Of a DNA stretch of 32,178 bases, positions 23,463-31,625 are shown piece by piece (position 1 is the stretch's first letter; each line of letters opens with the position of its first letter). The translations under genes and the position numbers were made by a program. The notes under the pieces are model-generated. The model was not told the origin of the DNA. It saw only the letters and a list, made by a program, of their open reading frames with translations, and did not search any database. The DNA is from Chitinophagaceae bacterium (lineage in GTDB: Bacteria > Bacteroidota > Bacteroidia > Chitinophagales > Chitinophagaceae): the NCBI GenBank assembly GCA_021299175.1, contig JAJTFY010000027.1, positions 1 to 32,178 of the forward strand, read 5' to 3'.

Positions 23463-25718
23463 TCAGCTTTTGTCAACAATCGTTTCCGCTTCGTTTCCAA
23501 AAATGGAGTCCTTGAATTTGTTGTAAAGGAACGATGCTATGAGCATGATAACACCCAATACAATCAGGACAACAGTTTTGGAAATGGTGGGGAGGGAAGA
23601 CAGGTCGTAGAACAGCACTTTGCAAAGGGTGATGCCAAACAGGATGATTCCACCCATCCTGATGTGTTTGAGTTTTTTACGTATGCCGGTGATGATCAAG
23701 GCAAGGGCATATACAGCAAAGATGATGCTGAGCCCGAGTTTGTATTGCTTTGAATATCCTCCAATATCCATCCAATGGATGAACTCATTGCAGAGCAATA
23801 CCAATAAGGTTGAATTGAAAACAAGGGCGATTAATTTTGTTATGTTGGCGGAAGCCAAAAATGTTTTCAGGTTGGATGCAATTCCCAAAACCAAAGCAGC
23901 AATGAGCATGAAGTATCCATACCGGATGCCCAACATTGAAATAATGTTTACGCTTTTGTTTTTAATGTAGAGATCCCTAAGGATGCCGATTTCCGGCAAT
24001 CCACCGATCACTGCTATGAACAAAGCATACAGCCCCACAATAGCCAGTATGGTGGCCAAATGCTTTTCCTTGAAATATTGCCAATTGAGCCATAGCCAGA
24101 AGCTCAGGTATCCAATGCTGAATCCTTGCAATGACAGCAGTTTAAAGCTGTTCAATGCTTCTGATGCATGGTTAATCATATAAACTGTCCAGGCCAGATC
24201 AATTTCTTGTACAATACAGCCATAGGTCAGCAGGATAAAAGCCAGGGGTACAGCTACAGTCAATACTGATTTGACAAGGCCCTGTTTATCAATCGAATGT
24301 TTGATGGACAAGCTGCTGATGACGCCAAAGCAAATACAAACAAAAAGGGAACTCAGGAAATTGGCATTGAGAAAGGATTTTGTAGCAATGGAAATGGTGG
24401 TATCAGTTGCGTAATCTTGTTTCCAATCGATGAGTAAACTGCCCAGTGTCAAAAAGAGCAATGCAATGGACAGGATCAGGTATGCCTCGCGTTTTTTTGT
24501 AAGGCCAGTATAACATAAAAAAACTGCTTCAATGGCCCACAAGACAGTAATGGTATTGCCCTCAAAATGAATTGGGATGGACACGGTAAAGAATGTCAGA
24601 CCAAGGCCCAGTATGAACAGGGTTACGCTTTCATCCGCGAGTTTCAACCATTTGATTCTTTCGCCGATCACCAGGTGAATCAGGGCATTCCCCAGTGTGA
24701 AAAGGGTGAGGTAATGCTCATTGTCAAATGCATTGTTGATCAGGTAATATCCCAGGAGAAAGAAGGCGACTGCATTGATGAGCAGGATGCTGATCTCAGT
24801 CAATGCGTACAATTCTTTTTTGAAGATTTTGTTGACAAGAAATGCTGTGTAAAAAATGATAAAGTTGACAAGTAAAAAAATGATATTGGAAGAAAATCCT
24901 GTTGCAAGGTTTTTGGCATTGAGAAAAGAGAAAGCGAAAATGAACCAGCTGAATCCAAATGCGAATTCGTAAATCAGCTTCCAATCCCGCTTGAAGGAAA
25001 GAAACAAGAGCCCGATGTTGATGATGGACAGATATCCATACAAGAGGGGTAGGTTTTCATTGCCTGTACTCAAGAGAAAAGGAATGGCATAGGCTCCCAC
25101 CTGCCCAAGCAGGGCAATGATTTTCCTGTTGTACCAGATCGACATGCTCACAACAAAGGCTGTTGTAAACAGCATCAATCCAAATGCGACGGGTTGGGGA
25201 AAGAGATGATAAAAGCTGTGCGCGATATACGTGATGAAATAGATGATGGAGATTGATCCACTCATCAATACCGCGCTATAGTCAATGTATTTTGCTTTCA
25301 GGCGATAAGCCAACAGACACAATACAGCGGCAACACTATACCCGAGAATGATCCGCGTAGTTGCACTGATCAGTTCTTTTTCAATGGCATATTTTGCACC
25401 AATAAATACACCAACAACCGTAACAAGAATCCCTATTTTGTTGATGATATTGCTGCCGATCAGGTTTTCCAACTGATCTTTCCGAAAACTGTTTGTGGCT
25501 GTAGGGACTTGTTTTTTGGCGGGGGGAACAAATGAAGTGGATCTCCGAACGAACGGCACTTCAGTCTGGGGTGAGGCTGCATCTTTTTGCAGAGAGGCCT
25601 TGAGTGATTGGAGTTCGGTAAGGACAGCATTCAAGGTTTCTGTTGTTCTGATTTGTTCAACATTCAATTGTTTGAAGCTGTTTTCCAAATTTTCGATGCG
25701 CTGGTTGATGTTTTCCAT
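23463..25718 (-). CDS. DUF2339 large multi-pass membrane protein
   Basis: 751 residues. Residues ~1-45 form a coiled-coil-like region (INQRIENLENSFKQLNVEQ), followed by a Pro/Ser/Thr-rich linker (~48-78) and then, from about 90, roughly 20 or more hydrophobic segments to the end (for example INKIGILVTVVGVFIGAKYA and the end LIVLGVIMLIASFLYNKF). This architecture of an N-terminal coiled coil plus very many helices matches DUF2339 (predicted membrane protein, COG5373). No reaction is known. It is inner-membrane, transcribed alone, convergent with alkB-like gene and 95 bases downstream of nothing obvious: its 5' side faces the sulfatase 3' end. Confidence 0.87.
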   Translation of the reverse strand: MENINQRIENLENSFKQLNVEQIRTTETLNAVLTELQSLKASLQKDAASPQTEVPFVRRSTSFVPPAKKQVPTATNSFRKDQLENLIGSNIINKIGILVTVVGVFIGAKYAIEKELISATTRIILGYSVAAVLCLLAYRLKAKYIDYSAVLMSGSISIIYFITYIAHSFYHLFPQPVAFGLMLFTTAFVVSMSIWYNRKIIALLGQVGAYAIPFLLSTGNENLPLLYGYLSIINIGLLFLSFKRDWKLIYEFAFGFSWFIFAFSFLNAKNLATGFSSNIIFLLVNFIIFYTAFLVNKIFKKELYALTEISILLINAVAFFLLGYYLINNAFDNEHYLTLFTLGNALIHLVIGERIKWLKLADESVTLFILGLGLTFFTVSIPIHFEGNTITVLWAIEAVFLCYTGLTKKREAYLILSIALLFLTLGSLLIDWKQDYATDTTISIATKSFLNANFLSSLFVCICFGVISSLSIKHSIDKQGLVKSVLTVAVPLAFILLTYGCIVQEIDLAWTVYMINHASEALNSFKLLSLQGFSIGYLSFWLWLNWQYFKEKHLATILAIVGLYALFIAVIGGLPEIGILRDLYIKNKSVNIISMLGIRYGYFMLIAALVLGIASNLKTFLASANITKLIALVFNSTLLVLLCNEFIHWMDIGGYSKQYKLGLSIIFAVYALALIITGIRKKLKHIRMGGIILFGITLCKVLFYDLSSLPTISKTVVLIVLGVIMLIASFLYNKFKDSIFGNEAETIVDKS

Positions 25719-25812
25719 TGTACTCTGGTTTAAAGGTGCTGTTTTTTATCCATCGCTTACGACTCATTTATAGGTAAATAATGATTTGTTGTGAAAAATC
25801 ACTATTGAAATG

Positions 25813-27321
25813 TTACTTTTCAATTGATCTTGTTTGTTTCAACAGCTCCGCCAATTCTTTCACTTTTTCAGGATGTTCGGCAGCAAGATTTTTCTTTTCT
25901 CCAATATCCGATTTCAGGTTATAGAGTTGTGCCGATGGACTGTTTCCCATTTCAATATTGGTGAGGACTGCAATGGCAGCTTCATTGCTGGGTTCAATGT
26001 ATTTCCACTCACCTTTGGTCACGGATAGGGTTCGCATTCCTTGCTTCACCATGGTCTTTCTTCCTTGCAGTGATTTTCCCAGCAAGGCATCAAGCAGGTT
26101 TTCGCTGTCTGTCGCATCATCTGAGGGAACCTTGGCTTTGAGCATGGAAGCAAATGATGCAATAAAATCAAGTTGTGATACCATGGCATCAGATACCCCG
26201 GGTTTGATCATGGCAGGCCAACTCACAAGAAAAGGCACGCGGGTGCCCGCTTCAAATGCGCTGTATTTTCCGCCCCTGAGTGGCCCCCATGGTGTATGAC
26301 CATTCAATGCAGTGACGGCTTCGTCTTCGTATCCATCATCCAACACAGGTCCATTGTCACTGGTCAGGATGATCATGGTATTGTTGTCGATGCCCAGTTG
26401 CTGCAACTTGTTCAGGACCTGACCAACGGTCCAATCAATCTGCAGGATGGCGTCTCCACGCAAGCCCAATCCGCTTTTTCCTCTGAACATGGTGGAAGGC
26501 ATGCGGGGAACATGGGGTTCCGTCAGGGAATAAAAAAGGAAGAAAGGTTTTGTCTTGTTTTCCTCGATGAATCCGAGAGACTTTGACAAGAAAGTCAGTG
26601 GGAGTTCTTCATCGGTCCACCTGGCTTTTGTTCCACCGGTCATGAAACCAATCCTGCCAATGCCATTGACAATGGTATTGTTGTGGCCATGGTTGGGTGA
26701 GGCTTTCAATTTAAGCAGTTCAGGATTCTCCGACCCTGTTGGATCATTGCCTATTTTCTTTTTATAATCAACCTGAATGGGATCAGATGGATCTGCAGCT
26801 ACTACATGATGGTTCTCTACAAAGACTGTTGGCACTCGATCTGCAGTGGCAGGAAAGATGAATGAATAGTCGAAGCCCACTTCATTCGGACCGGGTTTGA
26901 TTTCAGCGTTCCAGTTTTTTTGTACTTCATTGCCAAGCCCTAAATGCCATTTGCCCACCAAGGCTGTTTGGTAGGAAGATTTTTTAAAAAGGGATGCCAG
27001 GCTGGTTTTATCAGTAGGAATGATGAGTGCAGCATCGCCTTGTAAAATACCTGTTCCTGTTTTTCTCCAGGGATACACTCCTGTCATCAATGCATACCGA
27101 GAAGGCGTGCAACTTGCAGAGGTGGCATGTCCGTTGGTGAACCTGATTCCTCTTTTTGCAAGCCTATCCATGTTGGGCGTTTTTATCTTTGTAGCTCCGT
27201 AACAACCCAGGTCTCCATAACCAAGATCATCTGCATAAATGATGATCACATTCGGGCGCTGTTGTGCAGAGAGGTTAATGCAAAAAAGGAGGAGGGCGCA
27301 GAGGGTTTGAATACTTTTCAT
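25813..27321 (-). CDS. Secreted family S1 sulfatase
   Basis: 502 residues. Signal peptide ~1-20 (FCINLSAQ). The S1 formylglycine sulfatase core is present: metal ligands Asp31-Asp32 in IIYADDLGYGDLG, the maturation motif S-C71-T-P-S-R in ATSASCTPSRYALMTG (Cys71 must be converted to formylglycine by FGE), the GKWHLG block and TSDNGP with the second metal-ligand pair. Relatives cleave sulfate esters from polysaccharides or arylsulfates in the periplasm or outside. No sulfatase-maturating enzyme is in the window. It is monocistronic here, divergent from the LLM oxidoreductase; substrate unknown, possibly sulfated glycans. Confidence 0.92.
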   Translation of the reverse strand: MKSIQTLCALLLFCINLSAQQRPNVIIIYADDLGYGDLGCYGATKIKTPNMDRLAKRGIRFTNGHATSASCTPSRYALMTGVYPWRKTGTGILQGDAALIIPTDKTSLASLFKKSSYQTALVGKWHLGLGNEVQKNWNAEIKPGPNEVGFDYSFIFPATADRVPTVFVENHHVVAADPSDPIQVDYKKKIGNDPTGSENPELLKLKASPNHGHNNTIVNGIGRIGFMTGGTKARWTDEELPLTFLSKSLGFIEENKTKPFFLFYSLTEPHVPRMPSTMFRGKSGLGLRGDAILQIDWTVGQVLNKLQQLGIDNNTMIILTSDNGPVLDDGYEDEAVTALNGHTPWGPLRGGKYSAFEAGTRVPFLVSWPAMIKPGVSDAMVSQLDFIASFASMLKAKVPSDDATDSENLLDALLGKSLQGRKTMVKQGMRTLSVTKGEWKYIEPSNEAAIAVLTNIEMGNSPSAQLYNLKSDIGEKKNLAAEHPEKVKELAELLKQTRSIEK

Positions 27322-27408
27322 GCTGGAAGCTTTGTACTTTAAGTTATTATTTCTGAGGGTTCTGTTGAAATAAATCTCTTTAAAGGTATGGCTAAACGCC
27401 GTTAATTT

Positions 27409-27416
27409 TACCTTTG
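27409..27416 (+). promoter_or_regulatory. -7 promoter element of the LLM oxidoreductase
   Basis: TACCTTTG, an exact TAnnTTTG match, lies 43 bases before the ATG at 27460 in the divergent gap to the sulfatase. Motif evidence only. Confidence 0.5.
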
Positions 27417-27459
27417 TGCCTTAAACAATAAGCCATGTTTCATGGCATAAAACCGAGAG

Positions 27460-28479
27460 ATGGAAATAGGAATTGACAGTTTTGCGGCGATGATGAGTGG
27501 CAATGAAGAGAATGCCATCAGCGATGCCTTGGCCATGGAGCAGTTGTTGGACAGAATCGCTTTTGCTGACCAGGTAGGGCTTGATTATTTTGGCATTGGG
27601 GAGCACCACAGAAAAGGTTTTCTCGACTCTGCACCAACGCTTATTCTAGCGGCAGCCGCTGCCCAAACAAAAAATATCCGGCTGGGAACGGCGGTTACTG
27701 TGTTGAGCGCTGCGGACCCCGTGCGTGTCTTCCAACAACATGCCACGCTGGACTTGATATCAGGGGGAAGGGCTGAGATGGTGGCAGGACGGGGATCCTT
27801 TATTGACGCCTATCCCTTGTTTGGATTGGATCTCAATGACTACGATGCATTGTTCATAGAAAAACTCGATTTGCTCTTGAAGATTAGGGACAATGAAACC
27901 ATCAGTTGGTCGGGAAAGTTTCGCCCTGCGCTGAAGAACCAATCCATTTATCCAAGGCCGGTGCAAGATCCGTTTCCCGTTTGGTTGGGTGTCGGTGGAA
28001 CACCTTCATCTTTTGTAAGGGCTGGTATGCTTGGACTTCCATTGATGGTCGCCATCATCGGTGGAGAGACGCATCGCTTCAGGCCGCTGGTTGATTTGTA
28101 CCGAGAAGCAGGCAAAAAAGCCGGTCATCCTGCGGAGCAACTCAAAGTGGGTCTGCATTCACTGGGGTATATTGGCGAAACCACGGAACAGGCCTTCGAA
28201 TCCTTTTATCCTGGCTATGCTGCGGCAATGACCAAGATTGGAAAAGAGCGGGGATGGCCACCCACCACCAGGGCACATTTTGAGGCGCAGGCTGGCCCAA
28301 CTGGCGCATTGCTGGTAGGCAGCGCCGAAGATGTTGCAGCGAAAATCCTTCGCCATGCACAAGCATTGGGTGGGATTTCCAGGGTTACTTTCCAGCTGGA
28401 TACGGCTGAATTGCCCCATGAGAAAATAAAGGCATCTATTGGGTTAATGGGTACAAGGTTGAAGCATTTGCTTGCATGA
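27460..28479 (+). CDS. LLM-class (luciferase-like) flavin-dependent oxidoreductase
   Basis: 339 residues, no signal, cytoplasmic. The bacterial-luciferase fold is indicated by FADQVGLDYFGIGEHHRKGF near the start, the flavin block LGTAVTVLSAADPVRVFQQH, and DLISGGRAEMVAGRGSF. The middle block IYPRPVQDPFPVWLGVGGT and the late LLVGSAEDVAAKI are also standard. These enzymes use FMNH2 for oxygenation or act as F420/FMN reductases; the reaction cannot be assigned. Its stop overlaps an ATG at 28476 which opens the frame of the next gene, but that gene probably starts later at 28521. The two may be co-transcribed. Confidence 0.9.
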   Translation: MEIGIDSFAAMMSGNEENAISDALAMEQLLDRIAFADQVGLDYFGIGEHHRKGFLDSAPTLILAAAAAQTKNIRLGTAVTVLSAADPVRVFQQHATLDLISGGRAEMVAGRGSFIDAYPLFGLDLNDYDALFIEKLDLLLKIRDNETISWSGKFRPALKNQSIYPRPVQDPFPVWLGVGGTPSSFVRAGMLGLPLMVAIIGGETHRFRPLVDLYREAGKKAGHPAEQLKVGLHSLGYIGETTEQAFESFYPGYAAAMTKIGKERGWPPTTRAHFEAQAGPTGALLVGSAEDVAAKILRHAQALGGISRVTFQLDTAELPHEKIKASIGLMGTRLKHLLA

Positions 28480-28520
28480 TCAGAGGTGAATTTTGTATAT
28501 TTAGTGAACATCATTATTCC

Positions 28521-28955
28521 ATGAAAAAAATATTTCCCCTTTTTCTGCTCTCCTTCTTTTTGCTGAATTGTACTAAAAAGGAGGCAACCTTGACTGAACA
28601 GGAAGTTTATGCGGTATTGGATAAATTTGATCAAGGATGGGAACAAAAAAATGCTGATTTGGTAGACTCTGTTTTGTCTGAGCACTATGTCTATTATACC
28701 CAGTCTGGACAACCTTTTGACCGCAAAAACATCATTGCTACCGCGGGGTCAGATGTCTATCAATTGCAAACCATGAACCGCGAACATTTGACCCTGCAGA
28801 TTGAGGGGAATACGGCCGTGGTGAACACCATCTGGAAGGGGAAAGGGTTCTACCATGGTGAACAGTTCAACGACAAACAGCGCTGCAGTGTAACCATTGT
28901 AAAACACAATGGGGTGGTCAGGATCCTTGCGGAGCATTGTACGCCCATCAAGTAG
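28521..28955 (+). CDS. NTF2-like (SnoaL/DUF4440) lipoprotein
   Basis: 144 residues from MKKIFPLFLL; an ATG at 28476 in the same frame would put 15 unlikely residues before the signal. The lipoprotein signal ends at Cys17 (FLLNC, TKKEA). The rest reads as one NTF2-like cone: VYAVLDKFDQGWEQKNADLV, then ALL-beta strands with LTLQIEGNTAVVNTIWKG, and the end GVVRILAEHCTPIK, close to DUF4440. Such envelope-anchored members have no firm function; they may bind small ligands or act as minor hydrolases. The stop is 7 bases from the converging chitinase gene. Confidence 0.8.
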   Translation: MKKIFPLFLLSFFLLNCTKKEATLTEQEVYAVLDKFDQGWEQKNADLVDSVLSEHYVYYTQSGQPFDRKNIIATAGSDVYQLQTMNREHLTLQIEGNTAVVNTIWKGKGFYHGEQFNDKQRCSVTIVKHNGVVRILAEHCTPIK

Positions 28956-28962
28956 AGGACAG

Positions 28963-30057
28963 CTATCGCCCTTTCAGGGTTTTGTTGATGGTATCAACCA
29001 ATCCATCGTTGGCTGTATCATGTCCGAGTTGCCAGAACATGATACCTCCCAATTTTCGCTGCATGACATATCTTGTTTTAGCTGCAATGGATTGTTTGTT
29101 GTCAAAAGTGGCGAATGATTTGTCTTTGGCATTGTAAGCAAATGGCGCCTGGGCCTTTTCGTCCCAGTACATGGTATAGCCACTGTTCTCGGAGATGCGC
29201 GTTGGAAACTGATTGTATCCTATAAAATGTTTGAAGGTTCCCTTTTGGTAAAGCCCATTGTTTTCAGGGGATACTCCTTCCCAGGTGCGGGCGTAAAATG
29301 CAGCACCTACGATCAGTTTTTTTGAAGGGATGCCCATGTTGAGCAAACTGCTTACACAATTATCGGTTGATTCCTTCTGTTTGTCAGTGCTGTACAAGGC
29401 GGTATGGTGGCCTGTTACGCTAGAATATCCTCCAACCAGATCATAGGTCATCAGGTTCACGTAATCAATGATTGGCATGATGGCTTTCCAATCCACCGAC
29501 TGATCAATGAATTTTTGAAAACCGCCTGCCGCAAATGTAATCGTGCTTTTTTTACCCAATTCCTTGCGCAGAAGCCTGATGAGTTCAGTAAAGTTTTGTT
29601 TGTCTTCTGGAACAAAACGATGCCCTGGAAATCCTTGAATGGTGGGATATTCCCAGTCCAGGTCAATGCCATCGGACCCAAAATAATCCGTCAGGGATTT
29701 CACGGATCGCACAAAATCCTCCCTGCCTTTTTCAGTACCGAACACCTCGGAGCAAGGGGCACATCCACCCCATCCACCCAGGGACAACAATACTTTCAGG
29801 TCCTTGTTTTGTTTTTTCATGGCCACCATCTTCTGGATCAGGAGCGTGTCTTTTTCCCCGCGAAGTTTCAGGTCATTGCCATTGAGTCGTCCAAAGCAAT
29901 AAATGATATGCGTGAAGTTTTTGGCATTGAAACTGTCAATTGCAGCAAGGCCTCCTGAGTAGTATGCGATGACTGCTTTTTTTTGTGCTGATGTTGTCTG
30001 TGGTTTTGTGAAACCCAGTATCAACAAAAGACAAAGGCTGGTTATTCTGTATGGCAT
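28963..30057 (-). CDS. Secreted GH18 chitinase
   Basis: 364 residues. Signal peptide ~1-24 (LCLLLILGF, cleavage near TTSAQ). One GH18 barrel: AVIAYYSGG at strand 1, VLLSLGGWGG (89-98), the catalytic motif D129-GI-D132-L-D134-W-E136 in DGIDLDWEYP with Glu136 as acid/base, and YVNLMTYDLVGG and the final strand GGIMFWQLGHD. It hydrolyses beta-1,4-GlcNAc links of chitin with substrate-assisted retention. No carbohydrate-binding domain or T9SS tag is seen, so it is probably periplasmic or outer-membrane released by another route. An exact -7 element lies 24 bases before the ATG. Confidence 0.93.
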   Translation of the reverse strand: MPYRITSLCLLLILGFTKPQTTSAQKKAVIAYYSGGLAAIDSFNAKNFTHIIYCFGRLNGNDLKLRGEKDTLLIQKMVAMKKQNKDLKVLLSLGGWGGCAPCSEVFGTEKGREDFVRSVKSLTDYFGSDGIDLDWEYPTIQGFPGHRFVPEDKQNFTELIRLLRKELGKKSTITFAAGGFQKFIDQSVDWKAIMPIIDYVNLMTYDLVGGYSSVTGHHTALYSTDKQKESTDNCVSSLLNMGIPSKKLIVGAAFYARTWEGVSPENNGLYQKGTFKHFIGYNQFPTRISENSGYTMYWDEKAQAPFAYNAKDKSFATFDNKQSIAAKTRYVMQRKLGGIMFWQLGHDTANDGLVDTINKTLKGR

Positions 30058-30080
30058 GATTGAAAAGTAGTTGAGAAGCT

Positions 30081-30088
30081 CAAATCTA
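30081..30088 (-). promoter_or_regulatory. -7 promoter element of the chitinase gene
   Basis: TAGATTTG on the - strand is an exact TAnnTTTG match, 24 bases before the ATG at 30057. A -33 element is not clear. Confidence 0.5.
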
Positions 30089-30131
30089 AATAAATTAACG
30101 ATGCACTCTTGAAATTAAAGTGTTCTATCAT

Positions 30132-30378
30132 TCAAATAGGTTCATATAATTCCCCTCCTGGTCAGGAGGGGTGGCACGAAGTAGGCCGCACCGAAGGTGC
30201 GGTCGGATTCGTGCCGGGGTGGTGGAGGTATATTTCCAAAAAAGCTAGAGGGAAGAAAATCCAGAAGGGAACATAAATGAAGTGTGAATTCCACCACCCC
30301 GCCTCGTCCGATTCACTTCGTTCATCGGTCTCGGCACCCCTCCTGGTCAGGAGGGGTGTTTTTTGTAAACCTATTTGA
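30132..30378. repeat. 247-bp nested inverted-repeat element (MITE- or REP-pair-like)
   Basis: This fills most of the 337-base gap between chitinase and TSUP genes. Ends: TCAAATAGGTT (30132-30142) and its perfect complement AACCTATTTGA (30368-30378). Inside are two copies of the near-palindrome CCCCTCCTGGTCAGGAGGGG (30152-30171 and 30337-30356); a long stem GGCACGAA (30173-30180)/TTCGTGCC (30208-30215) enclosing CCGCACC-GAA-GGTGCGG (30186-30202); and an 11-base pair GGGGTGGTGGA (30216-30226)/TCCACCACCCC (30290-30300) around an AT-rich core with no gene. The two halves are thus diverged inverted copies of one ~75-base structured unit. No coding capacity. A genome-wide dispersed repeat or non-autonomous element is likely; flanking target duplications are not evident. 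Confidence 0.8.
30335..30363 (+). terminator. Hairpin plus T-tract inside the repeat element
   Basis: The right head palindrome extends to an 11-bp stem, CACCCCTCCTG/CAGGAGGGGTG, with a 2-base centre, followed on the + strand by TTTTTT. It has the form of an intrinsic terminator but lies upstream of the TSUP gene, so it would block transcription from the left, or act as an attenuator if transcription starts within the repeat. Confidence 0.45.
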
Positions 30379-30394
30379 GGAAAAGTCATAAACT

Positions 30395-31135
30395 GTGTCT
30401 CAAAGTACAACACAATGGTTGCTGATCCTCCTGGCTTCCTTCATCATTGGCCTTACCAAGGCTGGTCTCAAAGGGGTGGACATGCTCAGCGTAACGCTGA
30501 TGGCCATTGTGTTTGGCAGCAAGACCTCAACAGGGATTGTCTTGCCATTGCTCTGCCTTGCCGATATCGCAGCCGTTGCCTACTACAACCGACATGCAGA
30601 GTGGAAACACTTTAAAAAACTCACACCCTGGATGGTGGTGGGTATTTTGCTCGGGGTTTATTTAGGGCGCGATATGGACGAGGCCATTTTCAGAAAAATC
30701 ATGGCCATCATCATTTTGGTCACCATCGTCATCGTCTTGGTGATGGAGTATAGGAAATCAAAAGAGGTTCCCAGCCATCCCATGTTTGTTGTTACAACCG
30801 GACTGGCAGCAGGTTTCACCACGATGATCGGCAACCTGGCAGGAGCATTTTCCAACCTGTATTTCCTGGCCATGCGGGTGGACAAGAACAGTTTTATCGG
30901 AACTGGGGCCTGGATATTCCTGATCATCAATCTTTTCAAGTTGCCGCTGCAGATCTTCTTTTGGAAAAACATCACTGTCCAAAGCCTGAAAGTCGATGCC
31001 ATGTTGGTTCCAACCCTTGCCATTGGCTTCGTCGCAGGCATCTTCATCGTCGGGAAGATAAGGGATGAACAATACCGAAAGGTGGTGTTGATTCTCACAC
31101 TTGCTGGCTCAATAATTATGTTGATTCGACAGTAA
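30395..31135 (+). CDS. TauE/SafE-family (TSUP) membrane transporter
   Basis: 246 residues from a GTG start (VSQSTTQWLL); an in-frame stop (TAA) lies just upstream and no ATG precedes, while GAGG is placed 16 bases before. About eight hydrophobic segments in two repeated halves: LLASFIIGLTKAGLKGVDML opens the first and VTTGLAAGFTTMIGNLAGAF the second, both with the small-residue patterns of the TSUP family. Members export sulfite or organosulfonates or carry other anions across the inner membrane; this one is not assigned. A neighbouring sulfatase makes sulfur metabolism possible, but they are 3 kb apart. The 247-bp repeat ends 16 bases before the start. Confidence 0.88.
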   Translation: MSQSTTQWLLILLASFIIGLTKAGLKGVDMLSVTLMAIVFGSKTSTGIVLPLLCLADIAAVAYYNRHAEWKHFKKLTPWMVVGILLGVYLGRDMDEAIFRKIMAIIILVTIVIVLVMEYRKSKEVPSHPMFVVTTGLAAGFTTMIGNLAGAFSNLYFLAMRVDKNSFIGTGAWIFLIINLFKLPLQIFFWKNITVQSLKVDAMLVPTLAIGFVAGIFIVGKIRDEQYRKVVLILTLAGSIIMLIRQ

Positions 31136-31179
31136 GAATAAGTCAATCAATTTTCTAATCCATCATCAAATCATTCCAC

Positions 31180-31587
31180 ATGCATACCATCACCGTAAAA
31201 GCCACCATCAATTCGTCTATCAATACTGTTTGGGATTTCTGGACCAAGCCGGAACACATCATGCAATGGAACAACGCCAGTCCTGATTGGCATTGTCCCT
31301 CAGCCAGCAACGACCTCAGGGTTGATGGGGAGTTTCATTACATCATGGCTGCCAAAGATGGCAGCGTTAATTTTGATTTTTGGGGAACCTATGTAAAGGT
31401 TGAACCCTATCAAGCCTTGGAAATGTATTTGGGAGATGGAAGAAACCTGAAAGTTGAATTCAATGAAATCGATGGTGCAGTGAACGTCACAGAAATCTTT
31501 GAACCAGAGGAAGTCAATCCATTGGAATTGCAAGAAGCCGGATGGCAGTCCATCCTCAACAACTTCAAGCACTATGTTGAAGGATGA
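31180..31587 (+). CDS. SRPBCC / AHSA1-family protein
   Basis: 135 residues, cytoplasmic. Opens TITVKATINSSINTVWDFWT, followed by PEHIMQWNNASPDWHCP, the typical START-like/AHSA1 beginning, and ends LQEAGWQSILNNFKHYVEG, the long C-terminal helix. The central strands (FHYIMAAKDG, FWGTYVKVEP) complete the helix-grip fold. Members bind hydrophobic ligands or act as Hsp90-activator-like proteins; function here is unknown. It lies 44 bases after the TSUP gene on the same strand and converges with the peptidase gene. Confidence 0.9.
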   Translation: MHTITVKATINSSINTVWDFWTKPEHIMQWNNASPDWHCPSASNDLRVDGEFHYIMAAKDGSVNFDFWGTYVKVEPYQALEMYLGDGRNLKVEFNEIDGAVNVTEIFEPEEVNPLELQEAGWQSILNNFKHYVEG

Positions 31588-31625
31588 TAAGCCATTTGCT
31601 TTCTTCATCCTAAAAAGCCAAAAGC

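Larger units (their letters stand above)
30058..30394. other. Intergenic gap between chitinase and TSUP genes
   Basis: No gene was found in this 337-base stretch. Its left part holds the chitinase promoter element, and from 30132 to 30378 it is occupied by the nested inverted-repeat element with its terminator-like hairpin. Confidence 0.85.
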
